Positions 14,692-23,270 of a stretch of 64,000 nt of DNA are shown here, piece by piece. The DNA is from Xylanibacter rarus. GTDB taxonomy: Bacteria; Bacteroidota; Bacteroidia; Bacteroidales; Bacteroidaceae. Under the pieces are notes generated by a model that ran no database searches, had not been told where the DNA came from, and saw nothing but the letters and a program-made list of their open reading frames with translations. The DNA is taken from NCBI RefSeq assembly GCF_001275135.1, contig NZ_LFQU01000021.1, forward strand, positions 1 to 64,000, written 5' to 3'. A program made the translations under genes and the position numbers. The stretch's first letter is position 1, and each line of letters begins with the position of its first letter.

Positions 14692-15093
14692 TGTATTGCC
14701 ATTAAAAGTTTGTGTATAGTATAATGATGCTATCTGGTATTTGGTATTATCCAAATTGGAAGGTATTGTTGTGATACCATTTAATTTGTTTACTTCCTGT
14801 TTTAAATTATATAGTAATATGGCATCATCAATTTTACCAGATACAACAACAAATTTACTGTTCTCTGGTATATTTTCAAATACAGATTTTATTTTTAAGC
14901 AATCTTTCTTTATTTTACTTAACTCATCAAATATTTTTAGACGAGACCTAAAGTTCTCATTTGCAACTTGAACGGTGAATATTTGCTTTTTATTATTTGA
15001 TTCAAATAGGCTAGAGAAAAACTCATAGTCTTTGTACGTTGGTAAATTTATATTTAGAACCTGATCCAACAAAGATACAATTGTAATTATCAT
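14674..15093 (-). CDS. N-terminal part of the frameshifted HNH gene
   Basis: A 139-residue frame starting MIITIVSLLDQVLNINLPTY. It shows an alpha/beta pattern (SKFVVVSGKIDDAILLYNLK) but no named domain. It ends at TAG just after an A7 run, with KKGII as out-of-frame residues. One more A joins it to the HNH frame. It lies 131 bases from the divergent SIR2 gene, so the two start from a shared AT-rich region. Confidence 0.5.
   Translation of the reverse strand: MIITIVSLLDQVLNINLPTYKDYEFFSSLFESNNKKQIFTVQVANENFRSRLKIFDELSKIKKDCLKIKSVFENIPENSKFVVVSGKIDDAILLYNLKQEVNKLNGITTIPSNLDNTKYQIASLYYTQTFNGNTKKGII
14686..14692 (-). other. Frameshift site in an A7 run (A AAA AAA)
   Basis: Coding-strand codons are ACA AAA AAA GGC ATT ATA TAG. 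An eighth A, or a -1 shift, gives ACA AAA AAA AGG CAT TAT ATA and opens the HNH frame. Confidence 0.6.
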
Positions 15094-15224
15094 GACTAAA
15101 AATTTGGGGTGAAGATACTATTTTATACTGCAATAATGAAATTTTTGAGAAATAATGTCTATTTTTATATTCTAATTAGTTATATTTAAGGCAATGTTTT
15201 CTGAAGATATAAAAAGTTTATAAA

Positions 15225-16628
15225 ATGAGTATAAAACAAAAAATAGATGAAGCTCAAGCACTGCTTAATGCTGGTGGAAATATCATTAAAACCCGTGATG
15301 ACCATGAGTTGGTTTTTATTGATAAAGATGGAACTATTTTGAATACAAGTGGTTTTGACTGGGGACTTAATAATACGGAAACTGTTACAAATTCTGTATT
15401 TCGTAATCGAATTGAGCCCTGGCTAACTTCATTGTTTCAATCTGAACATTTGTCACTGCTTTGCGGCTCAGGCATAACAAATGCTATAAGTTTCTTAGCA
15501 GGATCAAATGGCGGTACTACAATGGGAGCAACTACATTTACCAAGTATGAAGATGAAATTAAAAGCGCCGCGGAAGTCTCTGCAAAAGCATGTGGGCGTG
15601 GAAGTGGTAATATTGAAGACCAAATACGAACAGCAAATGATTTACTTCGTGGATTGAAAATTCTAAAGAAAGACGGCGATGCTAAAGAATTAGAAACAGA
15701 ACTTAATGTAATAATTTCAGAGTTTGCGAAGTCTATATTAAAGTCTGAAAACGGAATAGCAACTGCGAATGAAGAAAAACGTGAAAATGCATATTCAGTA
15801 CTAGTCAATTTCCTTCTTAGTTTTGCTAGTCGCACAGGGAATAGGGAGAGGTTGAACATTTTCACAACTAACTATGATCGTCTGATTGAAATTGGTGCTG
15901 AATTAGCAGGTATTCATTTAATGGATAGATTTGTAGGCACAATGATGCCTATTTTCAGGTCTTCAAGATTAAACTTGGATATTCATTACAATCCGCCTGG
16001 AATTAGAGGAGAACCTCGCTATTTGGAAGGCGTTGCACGTTTGACAAAACTTCATGGATCTGTAGATTGGATACAGAATGGTGGTGCAATACGTCGTATA
16101 GGGCTTCCGTTTGGAGCAGATGACATAGAGGCCTATTTAAAAGCACCTGGACTATATGGAGCAAATGCCTTAAAACTGATGATTTACCCCAATTCTGCAA
16201 AAGATCGTGAAACCGCTGAATATCCATACGTTGAATTGTTCCGTGATTTTGCTGCTTCTATTTGTAGACCGAATAGCACTTTGGTCACTTATGGTTATGG
16301 ATTTGGAGATGAGCACATAAATAGAGTAATTCATGATATGCTTACTATACCATCAACCCATCTAGTTGTTATTTCGTTCAACGATCCAATAGGGCGTATT
16401 CTGCGGTTCTATTACGAAGTAGCACATTATGCCCAAATATCAATTTTGATTGGTAATAATTTGGGAGACATTACTAATTTGGCAAATGATTATTTACCTA
16501 AATCTGCTATTGATCGGACTACTATTAGAATGGCTGAACTATTACAGCACCGTATTGGAGCAGCTCCTGTTGTATCTTCAATAACACCACTTACCTCATC
16601 TGCAGCAAATACATCAAAAACATCTTAA
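15225..16628 (+). CDS. SIR2-domain defence protein (Sir2 of Sir2-HerA)
   Basis: A 467-residue protein with a SIR2-like NADase fold over residues about 60-400. Visible motifs are SLLCGSGITNAISFLAG (Gly-rich NAD loop), IFTTNYDRLIE (TTNYD motif), KLHGSVDWIQNG (LHGSxDW) and YGYGFGDEHINR. Such defence SIR2 domains hydrolyse NAD+ or act as nucleases once a phage is sensed (established for Sir2-HerA). The stop is 12 bases before herA, so they form one operon. The frame is intact, unlike many genes in this element. Start chosen at the only ATG with full homology. Codon use is AT-rich like its neighbours. Confidence 0.88.
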   Translation: MSIKQKIDEAQALLNAGGNIIKTRDDHELVFIDKDGTILNTSGFDWGLNNTETVTNSVFRNRIEPWLTSLFQSEHLSLLCGSGITNAISFLAGSNGGTTMGATTFTKYEDEIKSAAEVSAKACGRGSGNIEDQIRTANDLLRGLKILKKDGDAKELETELNVIISEFAKSILKSENGIATANEEKRENAYSVLVNFLLSFASRTGNRERLNIFTTNYDRLIEIGAELAGIHLMDRFVGTMMPIFRSSRLNLDIHYNPPGIRGEPRYLEGVARLTKLHGSVDWIQNGGAIRRIGLPFGADDIEAYLKAPGLYGANALKLMIYPNSAKDRETAEYPYVELFRDFAASICRPNSTLVTYGYGFGDEHINRVIHDMLTIPSTHLVVISFNDPIGRILRFYYEVAHYAQISILIGNNLGDITNLANDYLPKSAIDRTTIRMAELLQHRIGAAPVVSSITPLTSSAANTSKTS

Positions 16629-16640
16629 ACATTATAGCTT

Positions 16641-18686
16641 ATGATTACAACACCAATTGAATATCTTGCTTCATTACGTATAGGTACAGTGGAATATATT
16701 TCTCCAGATAGGATAGAGGTGCAATTGGATATAGAGTCTCCTGATAGTATAGCCTTAAATACAGGAACACCACGAAACTTTCCGCGTATAAATGGTTATG
16801 TTATGATACCTATAGACCTTGGTTTTGTTGTTGGTCAAGTATCATGGATTACTATTCAACGGTCTCCTTATCCTAAACGTAGTGGTTTTCAAGATTTTGG
16901 ATTGATAGATTTACCTTTCCCATTAAGGAAAATGGAGCTTCAACCAGTAGGAACTCTTGTCGCTAAAAATGATAGTTATCAATTTAAGCGAGGGCTTGAA
17001 ACATTCCCATCTGTTGGAGATATTGTCATATTACCAACCGAAGAGCAGTTACGTTCTATTATTGAATCAGGAGATAATAGACGCGTTTATATAGGTAATA
17101 GTCCACTAATTAGCAATGCTAAAGTAATGATTGATCCAGACCGTTTGTTTGGGCGCCATCTTGCAGTATTGGGTAATACCGGAAGTGGAAAATCTTGTTC
17201 TGTGGCAGGATTGATACGCTGGTCACTTGAAAGTGCCAAAGAGCAACTTATTGATAAAACAAAATCAATAAATTGTCGTTTTATTATTTTAGATCCAAAT
17301 GGAGAATATAGTAAAGCTTTTTCAGATAAGACGGATGCAAAAGTCTATACCGTGAATTTAGAAACTGGAGATGGGAAAAAGCAACTAGAAGTTCCATTAT
17401 GGTTATGGAACACAGATGAATGGTGTGGATTTACTAAGGCATCGCCCAAAACTCATAGAACTACAATTGTTCATGCGCTAAAAACGGTGAGAAGTGGTAT
17501 TAATGTGGAATGTCTATCTAAAGAAAAAGAACTTTCCAATTATATTAAAGTCATTTTACAGGCTATTAATATTAGTGTTAAAGAAGGAGCACCATTTGTT
17601 AAAAGACCTGCATTCGGCTTTCATAATTCTTTAGTAAAGTGGAGTAAGGGATTTAAGGCAGAAGAAGAATTTTCAGATGAATTAAAAGAATCATTAATCA
17701 ACTTAAATTCCAAAATATTAAAATTCTGTACTAATAGGTCAGGAGATGGCTATATTGACTACACTTATACAAGAGAAGAAATCAATGAATTGATTACTTT
17801 AATGGAATGTGTCTTTTCCAAAGCAGGAGGGAAAGAAGAGGACCTTCTTCCTATTGATGAGGACAGCCCTATACCATTTACGGGAGAAAACTTTGTTCGT
17901 TCTATTGAAGCTAATGCAGAGATACTAAATACAACAGATTATATAGTGACATTAATGCCTCGCATCAAGGCATTATTGACAGATGTGCGCGTAAGAAAAG
18001 TTATTGATAATGAAAGCCTTAGTTTGAGTAAGTGGCTAGAAGATTATATAGGTTCTGATAATGAAGAGTCACTAACAATAATTGATCTATCGTTACTTCC
18101 GTCAGAGGTAACAGGAATTATTACAGCTGTTATTGCTCGCATGATTTTTGAAGCACAGCAGAGATATCTCAAATTGAATAAGCAATGCCTTCCAACCGTA
18201 TTGGTTATGGAAGAAGCACATTATTTTGTAAAACGATATAATGATGATGCTGAGAATACTGGACCAACTACTCAATGTTGTAAAGTATTTGAGAAGATTG
18301 CACGGGAGGGGAGAAAATTTGGATTAGGATTGGTTTTATCATCTCAAAGACCATCCGAATTATCTCCTACTGTGTTGTCGCAATGTAATTCTTTTTTATT
18401 ACATCGTATATCCAATGACAGAGATCAGGAATTGGTTAGCCGTTTGTTACCTGATAATATGAGGGGAATACTTCGTGAAATGCCATCATTACCTTCTCAA
18501 TATGCAATATTATTGGGATGGGCATCCGAGTTACCTGTCATGGTTAAAATGAGAACATTACCCAAAAATCAATGTCCTCAGTCTGATGACCCTGATTTCT
18601 GGAATGTTTGGGTTGGATCTGAAAATCGTAGAATAGACTGGAATGCAATTGCTGACGAATGGCAGAGTAAGAAAAAAGAGATGTAG
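16641..18686 (+). CDS. HerA-like ATPase (HerA of Sir2-HerA)
   Basis: A 681-residue protein. The N-terminal 100 residues look like the HAS barrel. The Walker A is LGNTGSGKSCSVAGL (about residue 173), the Walker B is VLVMEEAHYFV (about 523), and the conserved AREGRKFGLGLVLSSQRPSE segment follows. HerA proteins form hexameric DNA translocases; with SIR2 they build a large complex that gives anti-phage defence (established for the pair). The length is normal and the frame intact. It is the second gene of a two-gene operon closed by a strong terminator. Confidence 0.88.
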   Translation: MITTPIEYLASLRIGTVEYISPDRIEVQLDIESPDSIALNTGTPRNFPRINGYVMIPIDLGFVVGQVSWITIQRSPYPKRSGFQDFGLIDLPFPLRKMELQPVGTLVAKNDSYQFKRGLETFPSVGDIVILPTEEQLRSIIESGDNRRVYIGNSPLISNAKVMIDPDRLFGRHLAVLGNTGSGKSCSVAGLIRWSLESAKEQLIDKTKSINCRFIILDPNGEYSKAFSDKTDAKVYTVNLETGDGKKQLEVPLWLWNTDEWCGFTKASPKTHRTTIVHALKTVRSGINVECLSKEKELSNYIKVILQAINISVKEGAPFVKRPAFGFHNSLVKWSKGFKAEEEFSDELKESLINLNSKILKFCTNRSGDGYIDYTYTREEINELITLMECVFSKAGGKEEDLLPIDEDSPIPFTGENFVRSIEANAEILNTTDYIVTLMPRIKALLTDVRVRKVIDNESLSLSKWLEDYIGSDNEESLTIIDLSLLPSEVTGIITAVIARMIFEAQQRYLKLNKQCLPTVLVMEEAHYFVKRYNDDAENTGPTTQCCKVFEKIAREGRKFGLGLVLSSQRPSELSPTVLSQCNSFLLHRISNDRDQELVSRLLPDNMRGILREMPSLPSQYAILLGWASELPVMVKMRTLPKNQCPQSDDPDFWNVWVGSENRRIDWNAIADEWQSKKKEM

Positions 18687-18691
18687 GTAAG

Positions 18692-18733
18692 ATGAGGATG
18701 ACTTTTTATTTTTGATCATCCTCATTTTATTTT
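18692..18733 (+). terminator. Rho-independent terminator of the SIR2-herA operon
   Basis: Perfect 10-bp arms ATGAGGATGA (18692-18701) and TCATCCTCAT (18716-18725), followed by a T-rich tract, 6 bases after the herA stop. The rest of the gap to 18920 is AT-rich and shows no gene. Confidence 0.8.
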
Positions 18734-18920
18734 ATGAATGTTTTAGAGATAGAATTTAAAAATAAAATAGACAAATAAAGTTTGATGCTGCTATAAATCA
18801 TACTGTATTGTTGCTTATAAAACATAAATTTCGTATATTTGAATTTGGAAAATGTTCTTTTGACTTAATGCAAAACTAGGCAGATAATAGAAATTAGCTC
18901 ATTTCTAAATCGTTACCTGT

Positions 18921-19931
18921 CTAAAGGTTTACTTCTTGTAAATTTCTTATTTCCAGTGAATAAGAGAATATGCAATGCCTAAAGCAGTGGAAGGTTATGT
19001 GTTTTCTGATTCCGGCTTCGGCTATCCACTGTTTCAGGGGATGATGAGTCATGGATCGGGTTAAGCCTTTGAAGACTTTTCCGGTGCCCCATTCGCCACA
19101 CAACTCCAGTGCTTCCTGACTGATAGGGAGGGTGGCCTCGGTTTCTGTCTTTTCGGTGCAGATACGGATGTAGTAGCCTTGGTCCGGCCCAACCTCAAAG
19201 TCACGCCAGTCCAGCTTCAAAATATCACTGATACGGAGGCCGGTCATGCAAGCGAATAGGGAGGCTTGTTTCAAGACTGGAATCTTGCAGGGTGTAGCTG
19301 CCAGTTTCTTGACTTCATCAAGTGTCAAATACTCTTTCTTGACCTCTTTCCATTCTATCTTTTCCAGAAAGTCGTTCAAGTTCTCGCGCAACATCTTCTC
19401 TTTATAGGCTATTTTCAATAGGGCACGGAATGTAGAATAATAGCCTGCTGCCGAATTGCGTGAGATATAAGCATTAGGATGATTGATCTGTTTGCATTTG
19501 AGCAGGTAATCCCTGAACTTCTCGCACAGTTCCACGGTGACATCACCAAAGGTGCATTTGCCACCGACAAATTTCTCGAAGTGGTTGTAAACGCAATCCC
19601 ATTTCTCATACTTTTCTCGTGCTTTAGTCCGGAAATAGGCGAGGAAATCTACCTTTTGTTTGTTCTTGTCCAGGAACCCGAATTCTTCATTGATAAGCGA
19701 CTGGACACGGATACAGCGGATTGCTTCTGCCTTGTTCAGCATATCCTGGTTGAACATTCTTTGCTGCTCGTTCTTTGGCTTGGCATAGATGTAGATGCCG
19801 AGAAATTCCCGGCGACTCATCTTCATCGTATAAGGATTGCGGATGGCCGGATAATAATCCAGATAAAGAGATATGCGGTCGTTACGCAATGGCTTTTGTC
19901 TCAAAGTTACGTTGGTGCATGTAAGTGTCAT
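18921..19931 (-). pseudogene. Truncated tyrosine integrase
   Basis: A 336-residue frame of the Bacteroidales phage-integrase family: arm-binding/SAM-like region (residues about 1-200), then the catalytic domain with Arg in MTGLRISDILKLDW, Lys in TEKTETEATLP and HCFRH (His-x-x-Arg). After HCFRH the sequence diverges and stops after about 20 residues, so the last His/Trp and the nucleophilic Tyr are missing. A simple frameshift does not recover them, so a rearrangement near 18960 removed about 60 residues. The enzyme should be unable to cut DNA. It lies between the defence segment and the HTH gene. Confidence 0.8.
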
Positions 19932-20023
19932 AGCTATATTGTTTTTTGATTAATACTTGTTTTTGTTGCAAATAAAATAGGTGTTCTAATGGTGGTATTT
20001 ATCACCGGAAAATAACTTTCGAC

Positions 20024-20425
20024 TCATTCTATCTTTGGAGGCTCAAAGAACTTGTCCAACTCTGCCCGCAGGATCTTGGTATATTTACCGACCTTGATAC
20101 GGGGGATATTATAGTATTTCACATAATGGTAGAGTTGGTCTCGTGTCAGATTGAATCGCTCCATCGCTTCGGCAATGGTGTAGTATTTGGGCTCTTCTGG
20201 GGCAATGAGACCTTTGGCAATGTCCACATGCTTTTTGGAGTAGTACACCATGATGCCGACCTTCTTCTTGGGAATGGCATTCTTTGAAACAAAAGAATAG
20301 ATGGCCGTCAGTGTCATACCGAACTTCTCCTGCATGTCTTGCGTGCTGTACCATTCCTTGATTTCAGGATCGGGAGCTTTCTTTGCAAAGTAGTCATCAA
20401 TATGCTTTTTGCTCCAATAGGTTTT
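20024..20425 (-). CDS. C-terminal part of a four-HTH protein (frameshifted)
   Basis: In phase from the A4 run this part reads YWSKKHIDDYFAKKA, then two more excisionase-like HTH units: EWYSTQDMQEKFGMTLTAIY...YYSKKHVD and KYYTIAEAMERFNLTRDQLY...ILRAELDKFFEPP. The first internal ATG (20335) would make a 103-residue product with HTH units 3 (partial) and 4. It probably belongs to the gene starting at 20928, giving 301 residues in all. It lies 92 bases upstream of the integrase gene, the usual place for an excision factor. Confidence 0.6.
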   Translation of the reverse strand, partial: KTYWSKKHIDDYFAKKAPDPEIKEWYSTQDMQEKFGMTLTAIYSFVSKNAIPKKKVGIMVYYSKKHVDIAKGLIAPEEPKYYTIAEAMERFNLTRDQLYHYVKYYNIPRIKVGKYTKILRAELDKFFEPPKIE

Positions 20426-20928
20426 CCACGGTGAAAGGTTCGTGGAATATTATGTTCCTTAGCGATATGAAATATCCAGGAATCCTTTACGCCATACTTC
20501 TCCTTGATTTCGGCGGTGGTGTAGAAATCATTAATGGAAGGTTTGTCTCTTACCGGAATCTTAAATTCTATAGACTTCTTGAATAAGTTATCAATATCCT
20601 CCTTTTTCAATAGAAACTTATATCCAAGTCGGATGGCTTTAAGTTCACCTCTTTTCAGATAGCCATAAAGAGTAGGTCGGGTTACGCCTATGTATGTGGC
20701 AGCTTCTGTGATAGTAAGAATAGGCTTGTCTCTGATTTTTGCAATCGGCTTCTCCTTGATGACTTTTTCGACAATTTGGTTGTTGGCCTTAATAGAAGCC
20801 TCACGTTTCTTCTGTTTATACAGAAGGTTTGCACATCTGTGCGAACAACAGGTTGTAGTTGTTTTATGCGCAATGAATTCTTGCTTGCACCACGCACAGA
20901 TTCGTCTGATTTCAATGTTGCTACTCAT
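20314..20928 (-). CDS. Zinc-finger and multi-HTH excisionase-like protein, N-terminal part
   Basis: Start chosen at ATG 20928 (MSSNIEIRRICAWCKQEF), with AGGAG upstream; an earlier ATG at 21135 adds irregular sequence that overlaps the repeats. Residues 10-40 hold CxxC and CCSHRC, a small zinc finger. HTH unit 1 is ILTITEAATYIGVTRPTLYG...FLLKKEDIDNLF. HTH unit 2 begins DFYTTAEIKEKYGVKDSWIF and is broken at HRGKP, where one A is missing from an A run (20422-20425). The residues after that are out of frame. HTH_17-type proteins act as excision or regulatory factors for tyrosine integrases. Confidence 0.65.
   Translation of the reverse strand: MSSNIEIRRICAWCKQEFIAHKTTTTCCSHRCANLLYKQKKREASIKANNQIVEKVIKEKPIAKIRDKPILTITEAATYIGVTRPTLYGYLKRGELKAIRLGYKFLLKKEDIDNLFKKSIEFKIPVRDKPSINDFYTTAEIKEKYGVKDSWIFHIAKEHNIPRTFHRGKPIGAKSILMTTLQRKLPILKSRNGTARKTCRRSSV
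20422..20425 (-). other. Frameshift at an A4 run in the multi-HTH gene
   Basis: The coding strand reads CGT GGA AAA CCT ATT. With a fifth A it reads CGT GGA AAA ACC TAT TGG AGC, matching the R-G-K-x-Y-W/Y-S pattern seen in the other HTH units. No canonical tandem slippery heptamer is present. Confidence 0.6.
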
Positions 20929-20967
20929 GTTATTTCTCCTTATTTCTCCAATATTTTTGTATAACTC

Positions 20968-21097
20968 CGTAAAATCCCGTAAAATGGCGTAAAAGTTCTC
21001 CACGACCTTGCCAACGATAATCCTCGGATTTTCGTGGTGAGGTACACAGGAGGTACAAAAAATGGCGTAAAAAGGCTTAGCAACGATTATCAACGAT
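20968..21097. repeat. Iterated repeats next to the attachment region
   Basis: CGTAAAA occurs at 20968, 20978 and 20988 (exactly 10-bp spacing) and again at 21066. The last two copies share AATGGCGTAAAA. CAACGAT occurs at 21012, 21081 and 21091, the last two 10 bp apart. All are in direct orientation. This looks like an array of binding sites for an integrase or excision factor, in the gap between the multi-HTH gene and mnmE. Confidence 0.6.
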
Positions 21098-21108
21098 ACT
21101 TGAGCAAC

Positions 21109-21133
21109 AAAAAAGGCGCCCCTAAAGAGCGCC
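21109..21133 (-). terminator. Terminator after mnmE
   Basis: On the minus strand GGCGC (21129-21133) pairs with GCGCC (21115-21119), followed by six Ts (21109-21114). It lies 46 bases beyond the mnmE stop codon. Confidence 0.75.
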
Positions 21134-21178
21134 ATATCAATCGATTATAATTAATTTAACTATTTGATAATCAGGTAT

Positions 21179-21199
21179 TTACTTACCGATGCAGAAATG
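21179..21199. other. Candidate attachment site at the mnmE 3' end
   Basis: The last codons of mnmE encode H-F-C-I-G-K-stop. The same end of trmE/mnmE is the attB of SGI1-type islands in Gammaproteobacteria. Accessory DNA starts immediately beyond it here. No second copy was found in the window, since the other element end is outside. Confidence 0.4.
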
Positions 21200-22630
21200 T
21201 TTGAAGATGTTGCTTAATACTTCATCTGTGGTTATTTCGCCACCTACAATTTCTGTTAGGTGAAAAAGACATTGGCGAAGGTCCTCACTTATCAAATCAC
21301 CAGAAAGTTGGGTATTAAGGCCCTCTTGGACACGGTGGATAGATGAAAGGGCATGACTGAGTGCCTCATAGTGGCGTAGGTTGCTTACAACAACACTATT
21401 TTGAGACATGTCAGGTGTAATCGTAAACTCAATTAGTTGTTGTTGTAAATCATAAAGCCCATCTTTGTTTTTAGCAGATAGAGGTATAGTAACATATTTT
21501 GATGGAATGCCATCTGATATTGACATATATGAGCAGTCCGCAGTATCTTTATTTGTTATATTGTTTTCCAATGATTTCTTTATATTTTCATTAAGTAAAT
21601 CAAACTTATTGAGTATAATTACAAGGTGCTTGTCTTTACATCTTGGTATAATTTGCTCTGACAGTTGCTTATATTGCTTTTCTGCACAAGTAGCATCTAT
21701 GACCCATAGAACTATATTTGCTTGTTCTAATTTTTGGAAACTACGTTTGATGCCAAGGGATTCAATAGCATCCGTTGTCTCACGTATGCCGGCTGTATCA
21801 ATAAAGCGGAATGTTATTCCTTCAAGGTTTATAGTATCTTCAATAACATCGCGTGTAGTACCATGGATATCACTTACTATGGCACGTTCTTCATTTAGTA
21901 AGGCATTCAATAATGTTGATTTTCCTGCATTTGTTTCTCCAACGATAGCTACAGGAACTCCATTTTTTATGGCATTGCCCATATTGAAAGAATTTGTTAG
22001 TAGACTTATTACCTTTTCTATTTGATTAGCTATATCTTTAAGTTCTGAACGGTCTGCAAATTCTAATTCTTCATGATCGCTGAAGTCAAGTTCAAGTTCC
22101 ATTAGAGATGTAAGTTGAAGTAATTTATCACGTAAGAGTGATAATTCTTTACTGATGCCTCCACGCATTTGATTTATTGCCATGCGGTGTGTAGCTGCTG
22201 ATGTTGCAGAAATTAAATCTGCAACAGCTTCTGCCTGACTTAGGTCCATCTTCCCGTTAAGAAAGGCTCTTTGTGTATATTCACCAGGGCCGGCTGAGCG
22301 GCATCCATTTTTGATTAATAATTGCATAATATTTTGCAATATATATGATGACCCATGACATGATATTTCTACTGAATTTTCTCCTGTATATGAATGCGGT
22401 GCTCTGAAAATACTTACAAGAACTTCGTCAATGATTTCTTTTTCGTTATTTTTTATTAGGCCATAGGTTATGGTATTCGCAGCCTTTTTACTTAATGGCA
22501 TACACTTTTTTCCCACTGGATAAAAAATCTTATCAGTGATGCTTATAGCATCTTGTCCTGATATTCGTATTATGCCTATAGCTCCGCCATTCGCTGTTGC
22601 AATTGCGCATATTGTATCTTGTATATCCAT
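21179..22630 (-). CDS. mnmE: tRNA modification GTPase MnmE
   Basis: A 483-residue protein from ATG 22630 (MDIQDTICAIATANGGAIG). An in-frame ATG at 22753 would add 41 unlikely hydrophobic residues. It has an N-terminal formyl-THF-binding domain (residues about 1-120), a helical domain, and an inserted G domain with VGETNAGKSTLLNALL (P loop), DTAG and NKFD. The C-terminal CIGK is conserved and holds the catalytic Cys. With MnmG it adds the 5-carboxymethylaminomethyl group to wobble U34 of tRNA. It is last in a leftward cluster after bamD, rpoZ and DUF4293, but a 181-base gap suggests its own promoter. Confidence 0.95.
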   Translation of the reverse strand: MDIQDTICAIATANGGAIGIIRISGQDAISITDKIFYPVGKKCMPLSKKAANTITYGLIKNNEKEIIDEVLVSIFRAPHSYTGENSVEISCHGSSYILQNIMQLLIKNGCRSAGPGEYTQRAFLNGKMDLSQAEAVADLISATSAATHRMAINQMRGGISKELSLLRDKLLQLTSLMELELDFSDHEELEFADRSELKDIANQIEKVISLLTNSFNMGNAIKNGVPVAIVGETNAGKSTLLNALLNEERAIVSDIHGTTRDVIEDTINLEGITFRFIDTAGIRETTDAIESLGIKRSFQKLEQANIVLWVIDATCAEKQYKQLSEQIIPRCKDKHLVIILNKFDLLNENIKKSLENNITNKDTADCSYMSISDGIPSKYVTIPLSAKNKDGLYDLQQQLIEFTITPDMSQNSVVVSNLRHYEALSHALSSIHRVQEGLNTQLSGDLISEDLRQCLFHLTEIVGGEITTDEVLSNIFKHFCIGK

Positions 22631-22738
22631 TTTATATAGCCTCAATGTTGTAGGATAATTTAATGTTTGATTTATAAATAAAAAGCAGAAATATATAAAG
22701 ACTTTAAAACTTAGTGTTATTGAATATGTATCATATAA

Positions 22739-22777
22739 ATATGGCTGCCTCATTACTTATCTTTGAGACAGCCATTA
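22739..22777. terminator. Hairpin after the bamD-rpoZ-DUF4293 genes
   Basis: ATGGCTG (22741-22747) pairs with CAGCCAT (22769-22775), extended by CCTCA with TGAGA. It lies between the DUF4293 stop and the mnmE start. Confidence 0.5.
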
Positions 22778-22811
22778 TATTATTGATAATATATTACTGG
22801 TATCATATCAT

Positions 22812-23270
22812 CTATCTGATTCTATCTGCAGCTCTGACTAATGCTTCATCTGCGAGTATAGCTCTTCTTGCCATTAAATATAAAATAACAGCTATAAGTG
22901 GAAGTATTGATGTAAAGGAAATTTTGTAATGTCCTATAGATTCCGTTAAATTTATTGCAAACACAGCGTAAACTGCATACCATCCTAAGATTAATAATAT
23001 GTTAAATATACAGAACCGACTTTGTACAATTCTGTTGTGATACATAAAAATTGCAATCAGCGAAATCGGACATGTAATCAGTAAAGTTGCAAAAAGGGCC
23101 CATACAGAATAATTATGACTTCCATTCGGCATCGTAATCCACAAATTAAACATTGTAGATGTGGAATTTATATTTCCATCTGCAACAAAATGTCCTAACG
23201 GCAAGCATAGACAGATTATATTTAAAATTAATGCTGCCAAAAGGAATAAAGTTTGTTTCCTTTGTATCAT
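22812..23270 (-). CDS. DUF4293 family four-helix membrane protein
   Basis: A 152-residue inner-membrane protein with four hydrophobic segments (residues about 7-27, 57-78, 88-108, 116-135). It starts MIQRKQTLFLLAALILN, typical of the Bacteroidota DUF4293 family, whose role is unknown. The start overlaps the rpoZ stop by four bases (ATGA). The rpoZ-DUF4293 pairing is common in Bacteroidales (from memory). Confidence 0.85.
   Translation of the reverse strand: MIQRKQTLFLLAALILNIICLCLPLGHFVADGNINSTSTMFNLWITMPNGSHNYSVWALFATLLITCPISLIAIFMYHNRIVQSRFCIFNILLILGWYAVYAVFAINLTESIGHYKISFTSILPLIAVILYLMARRAILADEALVRAADRIR

Larger units (their letters stand above)
1..21178. mobile_element. Right part of a decayed integrative element
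   Basis: This stretch carries conjugation-associated families (ArdC-like, PcfJ/PcfK-like, peptidoglycan hydrolases), a tyrosine integrase gene, a multi-HTH excisionase-like gene and a defence pair. It ends against the 3' end of mnmE. The left end is outside the window. Decay is visible: the integrase lacks its catalytic tyrosine, pcfJ is truncated, pcfK has an amber codon and five genes carry one-base frameshifts. The right boundary at the mnmE stop codon is inferred from gene content, not from a seen direct repeat. The segment may be a chimera of more than one element, because unrelated modules meet near 11220, 13700 and 18960. Confidence 0.75.
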
